Shown here: positions 8,917 to 17,258 of the stretch, piece by piece
Numbering within the stretch: the first letter of the stretch is position 1
How the letters are laid out: each line of letters starts with the position of its first letter
Program-made: the position numbers and the translations under genes
Assembly: GCF_004339565.1 (NCBI RefSeq)
Contig: NZ_SMFZ01000002.1
Location: 3,472,001 to 3,536,000, forward strand
Source of the DNA: Pseudonocardia endophytica
Lineage (GTDB): Bacteria > Actinomycetota > Actinomycetes > Mycobacteriales > Pseudonocardiaceae
Direction: 5' to 3'
DNA length: 64,000 nucleotides
Notes under the pieces: model-generated
Seen by the model: only the letters and a program-made list of their open reading frames with translations
Told to the model about the DNA's origin: nothing
Databases searched by the model: none

Positions 8917-10536
8917 GTGGACGAGGCGGGGTCGTTCGGGCCGTACCGGGTCGGGGAGCTGCTCGGCAGGGGCGGGATGGGAACGGTCCACCGCGCGTTC
9001 GACACCCGCCGCGAACGCACCGTCGCGCTGAAGCGGCTCAACGAGGTGCTCGCCGACGACCCGCGGTACCGGGAGCGGTTCCGTCGCGAATGCCGGCTGG
9101 CGGCCCGGCTGTCGTCGCCGCACGTCGTCCCGATCCACGACTTCGGCGAGATCGACGGCGTGCTGTTCCTCGACATGCGCCTCGTCGACGGCCGTGGGCT
9201 GGACACCCTGCTCGGCGACGGCCCGCTGCCTCCGGAACGGGCGGTGCGCACCGTCGAGCAGGTCGCCCACGCGCTGGACGCGGCGCACGCGGCCGGGCTC
9301 GTGCACCGGGACGTGAAGCCGTCGAACGTGCTGGTGGGGGAGCCGGACGGGTTCGTGCACCTGGCCGACTTCGGGATCGCCCGGTCGGTCGACCCCGGCA
9401 CCGGGCCCGCGCTGACCGGTTCCGACGCCGCGCCCGGCACGCTCGCCTATCTGGCGCCCGAGGTGGTCGCCGGTGCGACCGCGGACCGTCGCGCGGACGT
9501 CTACGCGCTGGCCTGCGTGCTGTACGAGACGCTGACCGGTCGCCGCCCGTTCGACGGAGCCCCCGCGCAGCTGCTCCACCACCACCTGCACACCCCGCCC
9601 CCGGACCCGGCCGCCGCGCGGCCGGATCTTCCGTCGGGGCTGAGCGGGGTGGTGCGCGACGGGATGGCGAAGGACCCGGCCGCGCGGCCGTCGTCGGCGG
9701 GGGAGCTGGCCCGCCGCGCCTCGGAGGCCCTCCGACCGGACGCCGACGACGCGCGCAGGGCTGCTTCGGCGCCGCAGGACGGGCGGCCCGGACCCGACCA
9801 CGCCGGACCCGACCACGCCGGACACGGCCAGAGAGACCGACGCGCCGCCGGTCCGCCCCGTCGACCGGACCACGCGACCGCCGAACGGCTGGACGGGACG
9901 GCGCCGTGCACGCTCCCGGTGCCGGCGGACGACTCCTCCGCCCTCCCGCAGGCGGACGGCACTCCACCCGCGGAGAGCGTTCCGCCGGCTGGGGAGCCGC
10001 CTCGCAGCCGCCGCATCGGGGTCGTCGTCACGGTGGTGGTCGCGGTCGCGATCCTGGTCGGAGCCGCCCTCGTGACGGCCGTGCTGACCGGGCAGGGCGC
10101 GACCCCGCCGGCCGCGGCGGCACCGGCCGACACGACCACCCTGCGCCTCGCGTTCCCCGAGATCGGGCGGCGCGGCTGCGTCCCGTCGCCGGCGCTCACG
10201 ACGTCCGCCGGGCACACCGCGGACGCCGTGCTCGCCTGCGACCACCCCCGCACCCGCGCCAGGGCCGAGTTCGTCGAGTGGGCGTCCGCGGACGACGCGG
10301 CCCTCGCGGTCCGTGACGCCGGGGCCGGGCGGACGAGCTACGAGTCCGAGTGGAAGATCGCGCTCGTGCCACAGGGGCCGGTCTACTTCGGCGAGGACGG
10401 CGCAGGGGGCTGGGTGGCCGTGGGCGCCTACCGGGACGAACGGTTCGGGTTCCGGGTGCACGCGCAGAACCGGCAGGACCTGTCCGGCACGTTCCGCGAC
10501 ATGCAGCTCGTCACCGCCGACCAGCTCCCGTCGTAG
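8917..10536 (+). CDS. Membrane Ser/Thr protein kinase with extracytoplasmic sensor
   Basis: 539 residues. The kinase domain spans about residues 6-265: glycine loop GRGGMGTV, catalytic Lys in VALKRL, HRDVKPSN catalytic loop, DFG as LADFGIAR and the APE-like LAPEVV. A low-complexity Pro/Asp/His linker (DHAGPDHAG) follows, then a single membrane helix near residues 365-390 (VVVTVVVAVAILVGAAL) and an outer domain of about 140 residues ending in DMQLVTADQLPS. This is the PknB-like layout without PASTA repeats. GTG at 8917 follows GGGGGAGGGA. It stands alone between the transporter and the convergent DsbA gene. Confidence 0.92.
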   Translation: MDEAGSFGPYRVGELLGRGGMGTVHRAFDTRRERTVALKRLNEVLADDPRYRERFRRECRLAARLSSPHVVPIHDFGEIDGVLFLDMRLVDGRGLDTLLGDGPLPPERAVRTVEQVAHALDAAHAAGLVHRDVKPSNVLVGEPDGFVHLADFGIARSVDPGTGPALTGSDAAPGTLAYLAPEVVAGATADRRADVYALACVLYETLTGRRPFDGAPAQLLHHHLHTPPPDPAAARPDLPSGLSGVVRDGMAKDPAARPSSAGELARRASEALRPDADDARRAASAPQDGRPGPDHAGPDHAGHGQRDRRAAGPPRRPDHATAERLDGTAPCTLPVPADDSSALPQADGTPPAESVPPAGEPPRSRRIGVVVTVVVAVAILVGAALVTAVLTGQGATPPAAAAPADTTTLRLAFPEIGRRGCVPSPALTTSAGHTADAVLACDHPRTRARAEFVEWASADDAALAVRDAGAGRTSYESEWKIALVPQGPVYFGEDGAGGWVAVGAYRDERFGFRVHAQNRQDLSGTFRDMQLVTADQLPS

Positions 10537-10557
10537 GCCGGGCGGGGTCCGGTCGCA

Positions 10558-11091
10558 CTACGCCGACCGCGCCTGCGACTCCAGCGCGTCGAGGAGCGCG
10601 TCGACGGTGACGTCGCCCTCGTAGCGCTCGCCGTTCACGAACAGCGTCGGCGTGCCGCGCACACCGGTGCGCACGGCCGCGTTGAAGCCGGCCTCGACGC
10701 GGTCCTCGACGATCTGGGTGGCCGGCCAGACGACCCGTTCCGGGCGAACGCCGACCGACGACGCGTGCGCGCGCAGGTCGTCCTGGGTCAGGTGCGGCGG
10801 TCCCGGGGTGAACATCGCGTCGTGCATCTCCCAGAAACGGCCCTCGATGCCGGCCATCTCGGCGGCGAGGGCGGCCGCGATGGCGTGCGGGTGCACCTCG
10901 TGCAGCGGGAACTGCCGGAACACGAACCGCAGGCGGTCGCCGAGCCTGGCGCGGACGTCGTCGATCACGATCGCGGCGTCCCGGCAGTACGGGCACTCGT
11001 AGTCGCCGTACTCGACGAGCGTGAGCTCGGCGTCCGGCGGGCCGAGGACGTGGTCGTACGGACCGACCGGCGGGTCCAGCCGGGTCGTCAT
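10558..11091 (-). CDS. DsbA-family thiol-disulfide oxidoreductase
   Basis: 177 residues. Strand VEYGDYECPYC carries the CPYC active site near residues 33-36, and VRGTPTLFVNG near residue 145 provides the cis-proline loop; the helical insertion between them is the DsbA/FrnE type. There is no signal peptide or membrane anchor, so the protein looks cytoplasmic. The start (11091) is only 54 bp from the divergent nhaA gene. Stand-alone, cytoplasmic DsbA-like proteins are common in actinobacteria; some actinobacterial NhaA proteins carry this kind of domain fused at their C-terminus, so the pairing may be functional. Confidence 0.88.
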   Translation of the reverse strand: MTTRLDPPVGPYDHVLGPPDAELTLVEYGDYECPYCRDAAIVIDDVRARLGDRLRFVFRQFPLHEVHPHAIAAALAAEMAGIEGRFWEMHDAMFTPGPPHLTQDDLRAHASSVGVRPERVVWPATQIVEDRVEAGFNAAVRTGVRGTPTLFVNGERYEGDVTVDALLDALESQARSA

Positions 11092-11145
11092 GTGTGACGG
11101 ACCTCCCCGGACGCCTGCACGCTGCTCACCGGCAGAATCCTACGC

Positions 11146-12486
11146 ATGGCGGTCACGACCCTTGCCGATCGCGGCGATCTCTCGACCGCGGCTCGGCGCT
11201 TCCTGACGACCGAGTCGGGGTCGGCGGTGCTGCTCGTCGCGGCCGCCGTGATCGCACTGGTCTGGGCGAACCTCCCGGCGGGCTACGAGGCGTTCTGGCA
11301 CACCACGTTGTCGATGCGGCTCGGCGGCGCGGAGCTGGACCTCGACCTGCGGCACTGGGTCAACGACGGCCTGATGGTCCTGTTCTTCCTGACCGTCGGC
11401 CTGGAGATCGCGCGGGAGACGACGCTGGGCGAGCTCCGGGGCTTCCGCGCACTCGCCGCGCCCGCCGCGGCCGCCGTCGGCGGGCTCGTCGTCCCGGCCC
11501 TGGTGTTCCTGGCGCTCAACGCGGGGGGCGAGGCGGCGAACGCGTGGGGCATCGCGATCTCCACCGACACGGCCGTGATGCTCGGCGTGCTCGCGCTGCT
11601 CGGCCCGCGCTGCCCCGACCAGCTGCGGGTGTTCCTGCTGGCGCTGGCCATCGTCGACGACATCGGTGCCGTCGTCGCGATCGCGCTGTTCTACACCGAC
11701 GACATCGACGCCCCTGCGCTGCTCGTCGCCGTCGTGCTGCTGGTCGGTCTGCTGGCGCTGCGCTACGTGAGGTTCTGGCGCACGCCGTTCTATGCCGTGA
11801 TCGGCGTGCTGACCTGGCTGGCCGTCCTGCGCTCCGGCGTGCACCCGAGCGTCGTCGGCGTCGCGCTCGGTCTGCTGGTGAACGCGTACGCGCCGCGCCG
11901 CCAGGAGATGACCGGCGCGCTGCTGGCCGGCAAGAGCTTCCTGCTCGACCCGACCCCGCAGCGTGCCCGCAGCGCCCAGGCCGCCGCGGCCGAGGCGGTG
12001 TCGCCGAACGAGCGGCTGCAGCTGCGCATCCAGCCGTGGTCGAGCTACGTGATCGTTCCGCTGTTCGTGCTGGCCAACGCCGGCGTCGTGCTGGACGGCC
12101 CGACGCTGTCCGCGGCGTTCACGTCGATGCTGACGTGGGGGATCGTGCTCGGGCTCGTCGTCGGCAAGCCGATCGGCGTCGCCGCCGCCACCTGGATCGC
12201 GCTGCGCACCGGCATCGGGAAGGTGCCGGACACGCTGCGCTGGGGCCAGCTGCTCGGCGGGTCGGCGCTGTCCGGGATCGGCTTCACGGTCGCGCTGTTC
12301 GTCACGGAGCTGGCGCTCGACGACGACCTGCTGATCGCCGAGGCGAAGATCGGCATCCTGACCGGGTCGATCCTGGCCGCGATCTCCGGCTGGCTCGTGT
12401 TCCGGATGGCAGGAGAACGCGGAGGGCAGTGCTCGCCGAGCGGGCTGCCGACGCTCCCGCCGCGCCCGTGGCGCCCGGTCGACTAG
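11146..12486 (+). CDS. nhaA: Na+/H+ antiporter NhaA
   Basis: 446 residues, slightly longer than the E. coli protein. The family core is intact: VGLEIARE early on, ISTDTAVMLGVLALLG (equivalent of the Asp133 region) and LALAIVDDIGAVVAIALFY, whose adjacent Asp pair is the ion-binding centre. The antiporter exports Na+ (or Li+) for H+ and acts in pH and salt homeostasis at the inner membrane. ATG start at 11146, with no strong ribosome site. A 17-bp-stem hairpin lies 17 bases after the stop. The C-terminus is a short Pro/Arg tail with no thioredoxin domain, unlike NhaA-DsbA fusions. Confidence 0.95.
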   Translation: MAVTTLADRGDLSTAARRFLTTESGSAVLLVAAAVIALVWANLPAGYEAFWHTTLSMRLGGAELDLDLRHWVNDGLMVLFFLTVGLEIARETTLGELRGFRALAAPAAAAVGGLVVPALVFLALNAGGEAANAWGIAISTDTAVMLGVLALLGPRCPDQLRVFLLALAIVDDIGAVVAIALFYTDDIDAPALLVAVVLLVGLLALRYVRFWRTPFYAVIGVLTWLAVLRSGVHPSVVGVALGLLVNAYAPRRQEMTGALLAGKSFLLDPTPQRARSAQAAAAEAVSPNERLQLRIQPWSSYVIVPLFVLANAGVVLDGPTLSAAFTSMLTWGIVLGLVVGKPIGVAAATWIALRTGIGKVPDTLRWGQLLGGSALSGIGFTVALFVTELALDDDLLIAEAKIGILTGSILAAISGWLVFRMAGERGGQCSPSGLPTLPPRPWRPVD

Positions 12487-12503
12487 ACACGTCTCCGGTC
12501 ACT

Positions 12504-12549
12504 CGAGTGTGACGTTCGGGTGGCCCGCACCGCCCGAACGTCACACTCG
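12504..12549. terminator. Long perfect hairpin after nhaA
   Basis: Arms CGAGTGTGACGTTCGGG (12504-12520) and its exact complement (12533-12549) form a 17-bp stem with a 12-base loop. There is no T-run, so it would be a GC-type, probably bidirectional terminator between nhaA and the convergent DUF385 gene. The TGACGTTC core recurs in the hairpin at 46612-46669. Confidence 0.7.
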
Positions 12550-12630
12550 GCAGGCGGCGTCAGGACGATCGTGACGATCGGGCGGCACGTTGCCCACCCA
12601 GGGCTCCGGACGCCGTGGGAACGGCAGGGT

Positions 12631-13107
12631 TCACGTGCCGTCCCCGGCCGCACCGTCGGGCTCGATCCGGAACACCGGGCAGCGGCCGACGAGCCCCTCG
12701 AACGCCTCCGGGGACACCTCGTCGACGACTCCGGCGTCCTTCATGACCTTCGCGCCGTGCGGGATCTCGACCGGCCAGACCCGCAGGATCTCGAGCGCGT
12801 CCGGCTCGTCGAGCTCGACGAGCCGGATCGCCTCGTCCGCACCGGACACGTTCAGCGTCCCGCGGTTGCCGTTGGCGCGGGCGTTGCGCGGCCACTCGGC
12901 CGTCGGGTAGCCGCAGAGCAGGTAGCGCCCGCCCTCGAACTCCAGCACGGACACCGGCGTCCGGCGCGGCTGCCCGCTGCGCCGCCCGGGCAGCGTGAGC
13001 ACCGGAAGCTCCTTCATGCTCCCGACCCCGAGACGCTTGAGCGTCATCAGGACACGGTTCGTCGGCCTGAGCCAGCGGGGCGGAGTGCCGTCACGGCGAG
13101 CGGGCAC
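12631..13107 (-). CDS. DUF385 / deazaflavin (F420)-dependent nitroreductase family protein
   Basis: 158 residues, typical for the split-barrel Ddn-like family. Diagnostic features are LTLPGRRSGQPRRTPVSVLEF, where Gly-Arg-x-Ser-Gly precedes the Arg/Lys residues that hold the F420 tail, and YLLCGYPTAEWPRN in the middle. The family uses reduced F420 to reduce quinones, nitro compounds or related electrophiles; no substrate can be named here. GTG start at 13107 is 6 bases after GGGAGG; reading further upstream gives Arg-rich non-family sequence. It is the last of three minus-strand genes that begin with the LuxR regulator. Confidence 0.85.
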   Translation of the reverse strand: MPARRDGTPPRWLRPTNRVLMTLKRLGVGSMKELPVLTLPGRRSGQPRRTPVSVLEFEGGRYLLCGYPTAEWPRNARANGNRGTLNVSGADEAIRLVELDEPDALEILRVWPVEIPHGAKVMKDAGVVDEVSPEAFEGLVGRCPVFRIEPDGAAGDGT

Positions 13108-13204
13108 GGGCGTCCTCCCGGGACGAACGACGACGACCCGCGGGGATCCGCGGCCGTCGGGCTCCGACGTGGGGGCGTGAGTGTGCCACGGCGCGCCGGG
13201 ACCG

Positions 13205-13663
13205 TCACACGACCGCGGCGCCGTCCCAGGCCGGCGCGGACGCGGGCAGCGCGACGCCGGCCCAGAAGCGGCGGATCGTCTCCTGGTCCATGTCCGTCGT
13301 GTACAGCGACGTGTACCGCCCGTCGGGGTCCACACCGAGCACGTAGAGCGCCCGGTTGTCGAAGCGCTGCCCCTGGGCGACGCCGGTCTCCCGCACGATC
13401 GTCAGGACCCGGTCGTCCCAGCCGAGGACGTCGAGCACCTCCTGCCCGAACGGCTCGTCGTCGAAGAGGCCCGCGAAGTCGGCGAAGAACCCGAAGAACG
13501 CGTCGCGGCCGTGGTTCTCGTGCCACGGTCCGGCGCCGATGTCGTTGACGTTGTGGAAGTCCTCGCGGACCGCGTCGTAGAACGGGGCGACGTCGCCCGC
13601 GTTCAGAGCGGCGAACCGCTCACGGACCAGGACGGCGTTGGGGTGCTCACGAAGTGTCGTCAT
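13205..13663 (-). CDS. SnoaL-like / NTF2-fold protein
   Basis: 152 residues. ERFAALNAGDVAPFYDAVREDF and the alternating strand pattern around HNVNDIGAGPWHENHGRDAFFGFF fit the SnoaL-like NTF2 superfamily, small alpha+beta barrels acting as cyclases, isomerases or binding proteins. No catalytic assignment is possible from sequence alone. ATG at 13663 was preferred to the upstream ATG at 13708, which would add an Arg-rich stretch not seen in the family. It starts 57 bp after the stop of the LAL regulator and may be co-transcribed with it. Confidence 0.75.
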   Translation of the reverse strand: MTTLREHPNAVLVRERFAALNAGDVAPFYDAVREDFHNVNDIGAGPWHENHGRDAFFGFFADFAGLFDDEPFGQEVLDVLGWDDRVLTIVRETGVAQGQRFDNRALYVLGVDPDGRYTSLYTTDMDQETIRRFWAGVALPASAPAWDGAAVV

Positions 13664-13720
13664 GGCGGCGACGTTAGGGAGACGCGGTCGCGTGAACATC
13701 TGCCGCACGGCAGAGGGAAC

Positions 13721-16345
13721 CTACGACCCGGCCTGTGCGGCGCGTGCCGCCAGCTCGGTCCGGCTGGTCACCCCGAGCTTGGCGAACACGCTGCGCAGGT
13801 GGGTCCGGACGGTGCCGGGGGAGACGAGCAGGCTCGCCCCGATCTCGGCGTTCGACCGGCCGGTGGCCACCAGCGCGACGACGTCGCGCTCGGTCGGGGT
13901 CAGGCTGTCCCAGCCCGCCCTCGGCCGCCCGCGCCGGCCCCTGGCCCTCCGCGCGTAGCCGACCGCGCCCGCCTCCCCGAACCGCGCGCCCTCCGCCCGT
14001 GCGCCGGCCAGCTCCGGGGCGGCCGACCACTCCGGCGGCGGCGCGAGCGTGCGCGCCAGGGGGCTCGCGACGACGCCGAGAGCCGCCCGCAGGTGGGTCG
14101 CGGCGGCGTGCAGCCGGGCGGCGGCGGGATCGCGTCCGGCGTCCCGGTGCAGGGCTGCGACGAGGTCGAGCGCGTCCGGGACCAGAGGACGCAGGCCGAC
14201 GTCGTGGATCGAGCCGAGCAGGTCGAACACCGAGAGCGGGACGGTGCCGCCCTCCGCCCGCGCCGCCGCGGCGACGACCATGTCCGCCACGGCGACGAAG
14301 CCCCGGTGCCCCAGCGACCGCGCCGCATCGGCGGCCTCCGCCGCGGCCCGCCGTGCACCGCACGGATCGCCGGAGCGCAGCCGGGCCACGCCCAGCAGGA
14401 GACCCACCTCGGCCGCCCCGACCGGCACCATGCCGGGGCACTGCGCCGCGGCCGCCGCGGCGTCGACGGCCTCGGCCGCCGGGCCGGCCGAGGCCACCAG
14501 CGCGGTGCCGATCGACACGAAGCCGTCGATGCCGAGCCCGGGATGCGCGTCGAAGAAGCGGAGACCGTCGTCGAGCACGCGGCCGGCCTGCTCGACGTCC
14601 CCGACGGCGACCAGGGCACGCAGCAGCGGGATCCACGATCCGGCCGCGCTGACCGGCTCGCCCACGGTCGTCGCGGCCTCCAGTCCGCGGTAGCCCTCCC
14701 GCAGCGCCTCCGGGTAACGGCCCGCCGCCTCCGCGACGTCGGCCCGGATCGCCGCGTCCCACGCCGCGAGCTGGCCGTGCCCCATCCGTTCCAGCACCGG
14801 CAGCACGCCGTCCGCGCAGCGCAGCGCGGCCGCGCCGGAGGACCGGTGGACGTGGGTGTACGCCCGGATCTGCGCGGCCTCGACCTGTCCCCAGTCGTCA
14901 CCCGCCGCCGCGGCGGCGGCTTCGGCGTCGGCGAGCACCGGTTCGGCCCCGGCCGGGTCGACGAACGCCTGCACCATGCCCAGCACGATCAACGCGCGGG
15001 CCCTGACCCGGTCCCCGCCGGTCCGCACGGCCTGCTCGGAGAACGCCAGGCCGGTGTCGACGTCGCCCGCGTAGAGGGCCAGGAACCCGTGCGCCCATGC
15101 GAGACCGGGCGGCACCGGGTCCAGCGTCGCGACCAGGCGGGTCGTCCGGGACAGACCCTCCGCGCACCGCCCGCGCAGCGACCAGCCGAACGCCATGTCG
15201 GTGGCGATCGCGGCCGCGACGTCACGGCCGACGCCGGTCTCCAGCGACCGGTCGAGCACGCTGCACAGCGCCGCGTCCGCGCGGTCCACGCGTCGCAGCG
15301 CGTCCGGATCGGCGCGTTCCAGTCCGGCGCGGACGTCGCCGGCCAGGCGAGCGGCCCATGCCAGGAGGCCGTCGAGGGCGTGCCGCCTGCCGGCGTCGTC
15401 GAGACCGTCCAGCCCGTAGGCCCGCACGGTGTCCAGCAGGAGGTATCGCCCGTCGGCGGCGTCGAAGCGCACCAGGCAGTGGTCGACGAGTGCCTCGAGC
15501 GCCTCGCGGTCGCCGGTCGCGGCCAGCGCGGCGTCGAGCTCGAACCGCCCGTCGAGCAGCGCCAGCGCGCACAGCGCCGATCGCGCGGGCGCCCCGACGA
15601 GCTCGGCGCTCCAGTCCAGCGAGGACAGCAGCGACGAGTGCCGCCCGGCGGTCGTGCCGTTGCGTGCCCGCAGGAAGCGGAGCCGGTCGGCCATCCCGTC
15701 GCGGATCCCGTCCAGCGGCAGCGACCGGGCGTGCGCCGCGGCGAGCTCGATCGCCAGCGGCAGCCCGTCGGCCATCTCGGAGATCGCCACCGCCGTGGCG
15801 CGCGTCGGCCCGTCGTCGGGCAGCGACGGCTGCACCCGGCGGGCGCGCTCCAGGAACAGGTCGGCGCCGTCACCCGCGGGATCCAGACCGGACAGCGTCA
15901 GCACGACCTCGCCCGGCACGCCGAGCGGTACCCGGCTGGTGGCGACGACCCGGAGCTCCGCGCACCGTCCGAGCAGCTCCGCGACGAGTGCCGCGACGGC
16001 GCCCCGCAGGTGCTCGCAGTTGTCCAGGACCACCGTCCGCGGAGCGCGGGCGAGCCGGTCGCAGAGCACGTCGACCGCGGCCCGGCCCGGCTCCTCGCGG
16101 AACCCGCATGCGGCGAGCACGGCGGCGGCCGGGTCGGCGTGCGGACCCGTCCCGGCGAGCTCGACGACGCCGCCGGCGCCCCCCGTGGAGACCGCCTCGA
16201 ACACCAGCCGGGTCTTGCCGCACCCACCCGGCCCGGTGACCGTCACGAGCCGCTCCCGGCCCGTCGCACGGCACAGCCTGACCAGGTCGTCGGTCCGCCC
16301 GACCATCCCGGCCACCGCCGCCGGTGCGCTCGTGCGCACGTCCAT
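13721..16345 (-). CDS. Large LuxR-family (LAL) ATP-binding transcriptional regulator
   Basis: 874 residues. An AAA/STAND-type ATPase occupies the N-terminus: Walker A VTGPGGCGKTRL (about residue 35), Walker B region TVVLDNCEHL and the DGLPLAIELAAAH motif of the NB-ARC/AfsR-like class. The middle is a long alpha-helical TPR-like region. The C-terminal LuxR helix-turn-helix is clear from LTPTERDVVALVATGRSNAE to TVRTHLRSVFAKLGV. Such proteins integrate a ligand with ATP binding to activate promoters. ATG at 16345 has GGGGAG six bases upstream. The gene is divergent from the DUF4232 lipoprotein gene. Target unknown; the adjacent SnoaL-like and F420-type genes downstream are candidates. Confidence 0.92.
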   Translation of the reverse strand: MDVRTSAPAAVAGMVGRTDDLVRLCRATGRERLVTVTGPGGCGKTRLVFEAVSTGGAGGVVELAGTGPHADPAAAVLAACGFREEPGRAAVDVLCDRLARAPRTVVLDNCEHLRGAVAALVAELLGRCAELRVVATSRVPLGVPGEVVLTLSGLDPAGDGADLFLERARRVQPSLPDDGPTRATAVAISEMADGLPLAIELAAAHARSLPLDGIRDGMADRLRFLRARNGTTAGRHSSLLSSLDWSAELVGAPARSALCALALLDGRFELDAALAATGDREALEALVDHCLVRFDAADGRYLLLDTVRAYGLDGLDDAGRRHALDGLLAWAARLAGDVRAGLERADPDALRRVDRADAALCSVLDRSLETGVGRDVAAAIATDMAFGWSLRGRCAEGLSRTTRLVATLDPVPPGLAWAHGFLALYAGDVDTGLAFSEQAVRTGGDRVRARALIVLGMVQAFVDPAGAEPVLADAEAAAAAAGDDWGQVEAAQIRAYTHVHRSSGAAALRCADGVLPVLERMGHGQLAAWDAAIRADVAEAAGRYPEALREGYRGLEAATTVGEPVSAAGSWIPLLRALVAVGDVEQAGRVLDDGLRFFDAHPGLGIDGFVSIGTALVASAGPAAEAVDAAAAAAQCPGMVPVGAAEVGLLLGVARLRSGDPCGARRAAAEAADAARSLGHRGFVAVADMVVAAAARAEGGTVPLSVFDLLGSIHDVGLRPLVPDALDLVAALHRDAGRDPAAARLHAAATHLRAALGVVASPLARTLAPPPEWSAAPELAGARAEGARFGEAGAVGYARRARGRRGRPRAGWDSLTPTERDVVALVATGRSNAEIGASLLVSPGTVRTHLRSVFAKLGVTSRTELAARAAQAGS

Positions 16346-16488
16346 GTCCGCTCCCCGGCCCGCTCCACGTCGGACACTCACTCGCGCCGGACCCGCTGCC
16401 GTTACGTCGGGGAATCGTTGTCATACGCAACCCACAGCCGCCTCGGACGTCTTATCCGTTGCAGGACATCGACGATCGGGGGAGAGCG

Positions 16489-17172
16489 ATGACATGCACT
16501 GGCAGGACGCTGGCCGGGATCGCGGCCGCCGCGCTGGCCGTCGTGGCGCTGGCCGGATGCGGGAGCGACGGCCCGGAGTGGCCGAACGGGGGCGGCGCGT
16601 CCTCGACGGCGGCCGCGCCACCGGAGACGACGGCACCACCGACGGAGACGTCGGCGCCATCCAGTCCCGTGGCCGGTGCGGAGCCGACCCGGGACGGGAC
16701 GGGTTCCGGCGGCGGACAGGGTAGTGGTGGCCAGGGCGGCGGTGCGGCGGCGACCCGCTGCACCACACCCGAGCTGAAGGCCTCCCTGGGGAAGGCCGAG
16801 GGCGCGGCCGGGTCGGTGCACCAGGAGCTGGTGCTCACGAACACGAGCGGCCGGACGTGCACGCTGCGCGGGTTCCCTGGCGTCTCCTACACGCAGGGAT
16901 CCGGACTGTTCCAGCTCGGGCCGTCGGCGGCGATGGTCGGACCGCGCGGTGGCGACGTCCGGCTGGCGCCGGGTGGGTCGGCGGGCGCGGACCTGAAGCT
17001 GACGAACGTGCAGAACTACGACGCGGCCGCATGCCGACCCGCACCGTCCAACGGGCTGCGGGTCTACCCGCCGGGCGACACCGCGTCGCTGATCGTCGTC
17101 CGCAAGGGCACCGGCTGCGCGGGAACGCCGCCCGGCGACCAGCTGGAGATCGCGACGTTGCGGGCGCGGTAG
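16489..17172 (+). CDS. DUF4232 lipoprotein
   Basis: 227 residues. Lipoprotein signal peptide: basic start, hydrophobic core AAAALAVVALAGC with the lipobox Cys near residue 23. A low-complexity Pro/Thr/Ser/Gly linker follows (residues 25-85), then a DUF4232 domain with HQELVLTNTSGRTCTLRGFP and a late NYDAAACRPAPSNGLRVYPP. DUF4232 proteins are actinobacterial surface lipoproteins of unknown function. ATG at 16489 is preceded by GGGGGAGAG. A second DUF4232 lipoprotein lies at 32723-33331 with the same GFP and YDAA.CRP motifs, so the two are paralogues. Confidence 0.88.
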   Translation: MTCTGRTLAGIAAAALAVVALAGCGSDGPEWPNGGGASSTAAAPPETTAPPTETSAPSSPVAGAEPTRDGTGSGGGQGSGGQGGGAAATRCTTPELKASLGKAEGAAGSVHQELVLTNTSGRTCTLRGFPGVSYTQGSGLFQLGPSAAMVGPRGGDVRLAPGGSAGADLKLTNVQNYDAAACRPAPSNGLRVYPPGDTASLIVVRKGTGCAGTPPGDQLEIATLRAR

Positions 17173-17258
17173 CGGGGAACCGGGAGGATTGGGACGCGTC
17201 GGAGCGGGAACGCCCCGACGCGCACCCGCGCCCACCGGACGAGAGGAGCCCACGACCG

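Noticed and set aside
13181..16492. 1103-codon plus-strand open frame across the LuxR regulator
   Set aside because: It is Arg/Gly/Pro/His-rich antisense sequence of a clear LAL regulator; such frames are common in high-GC DNA.
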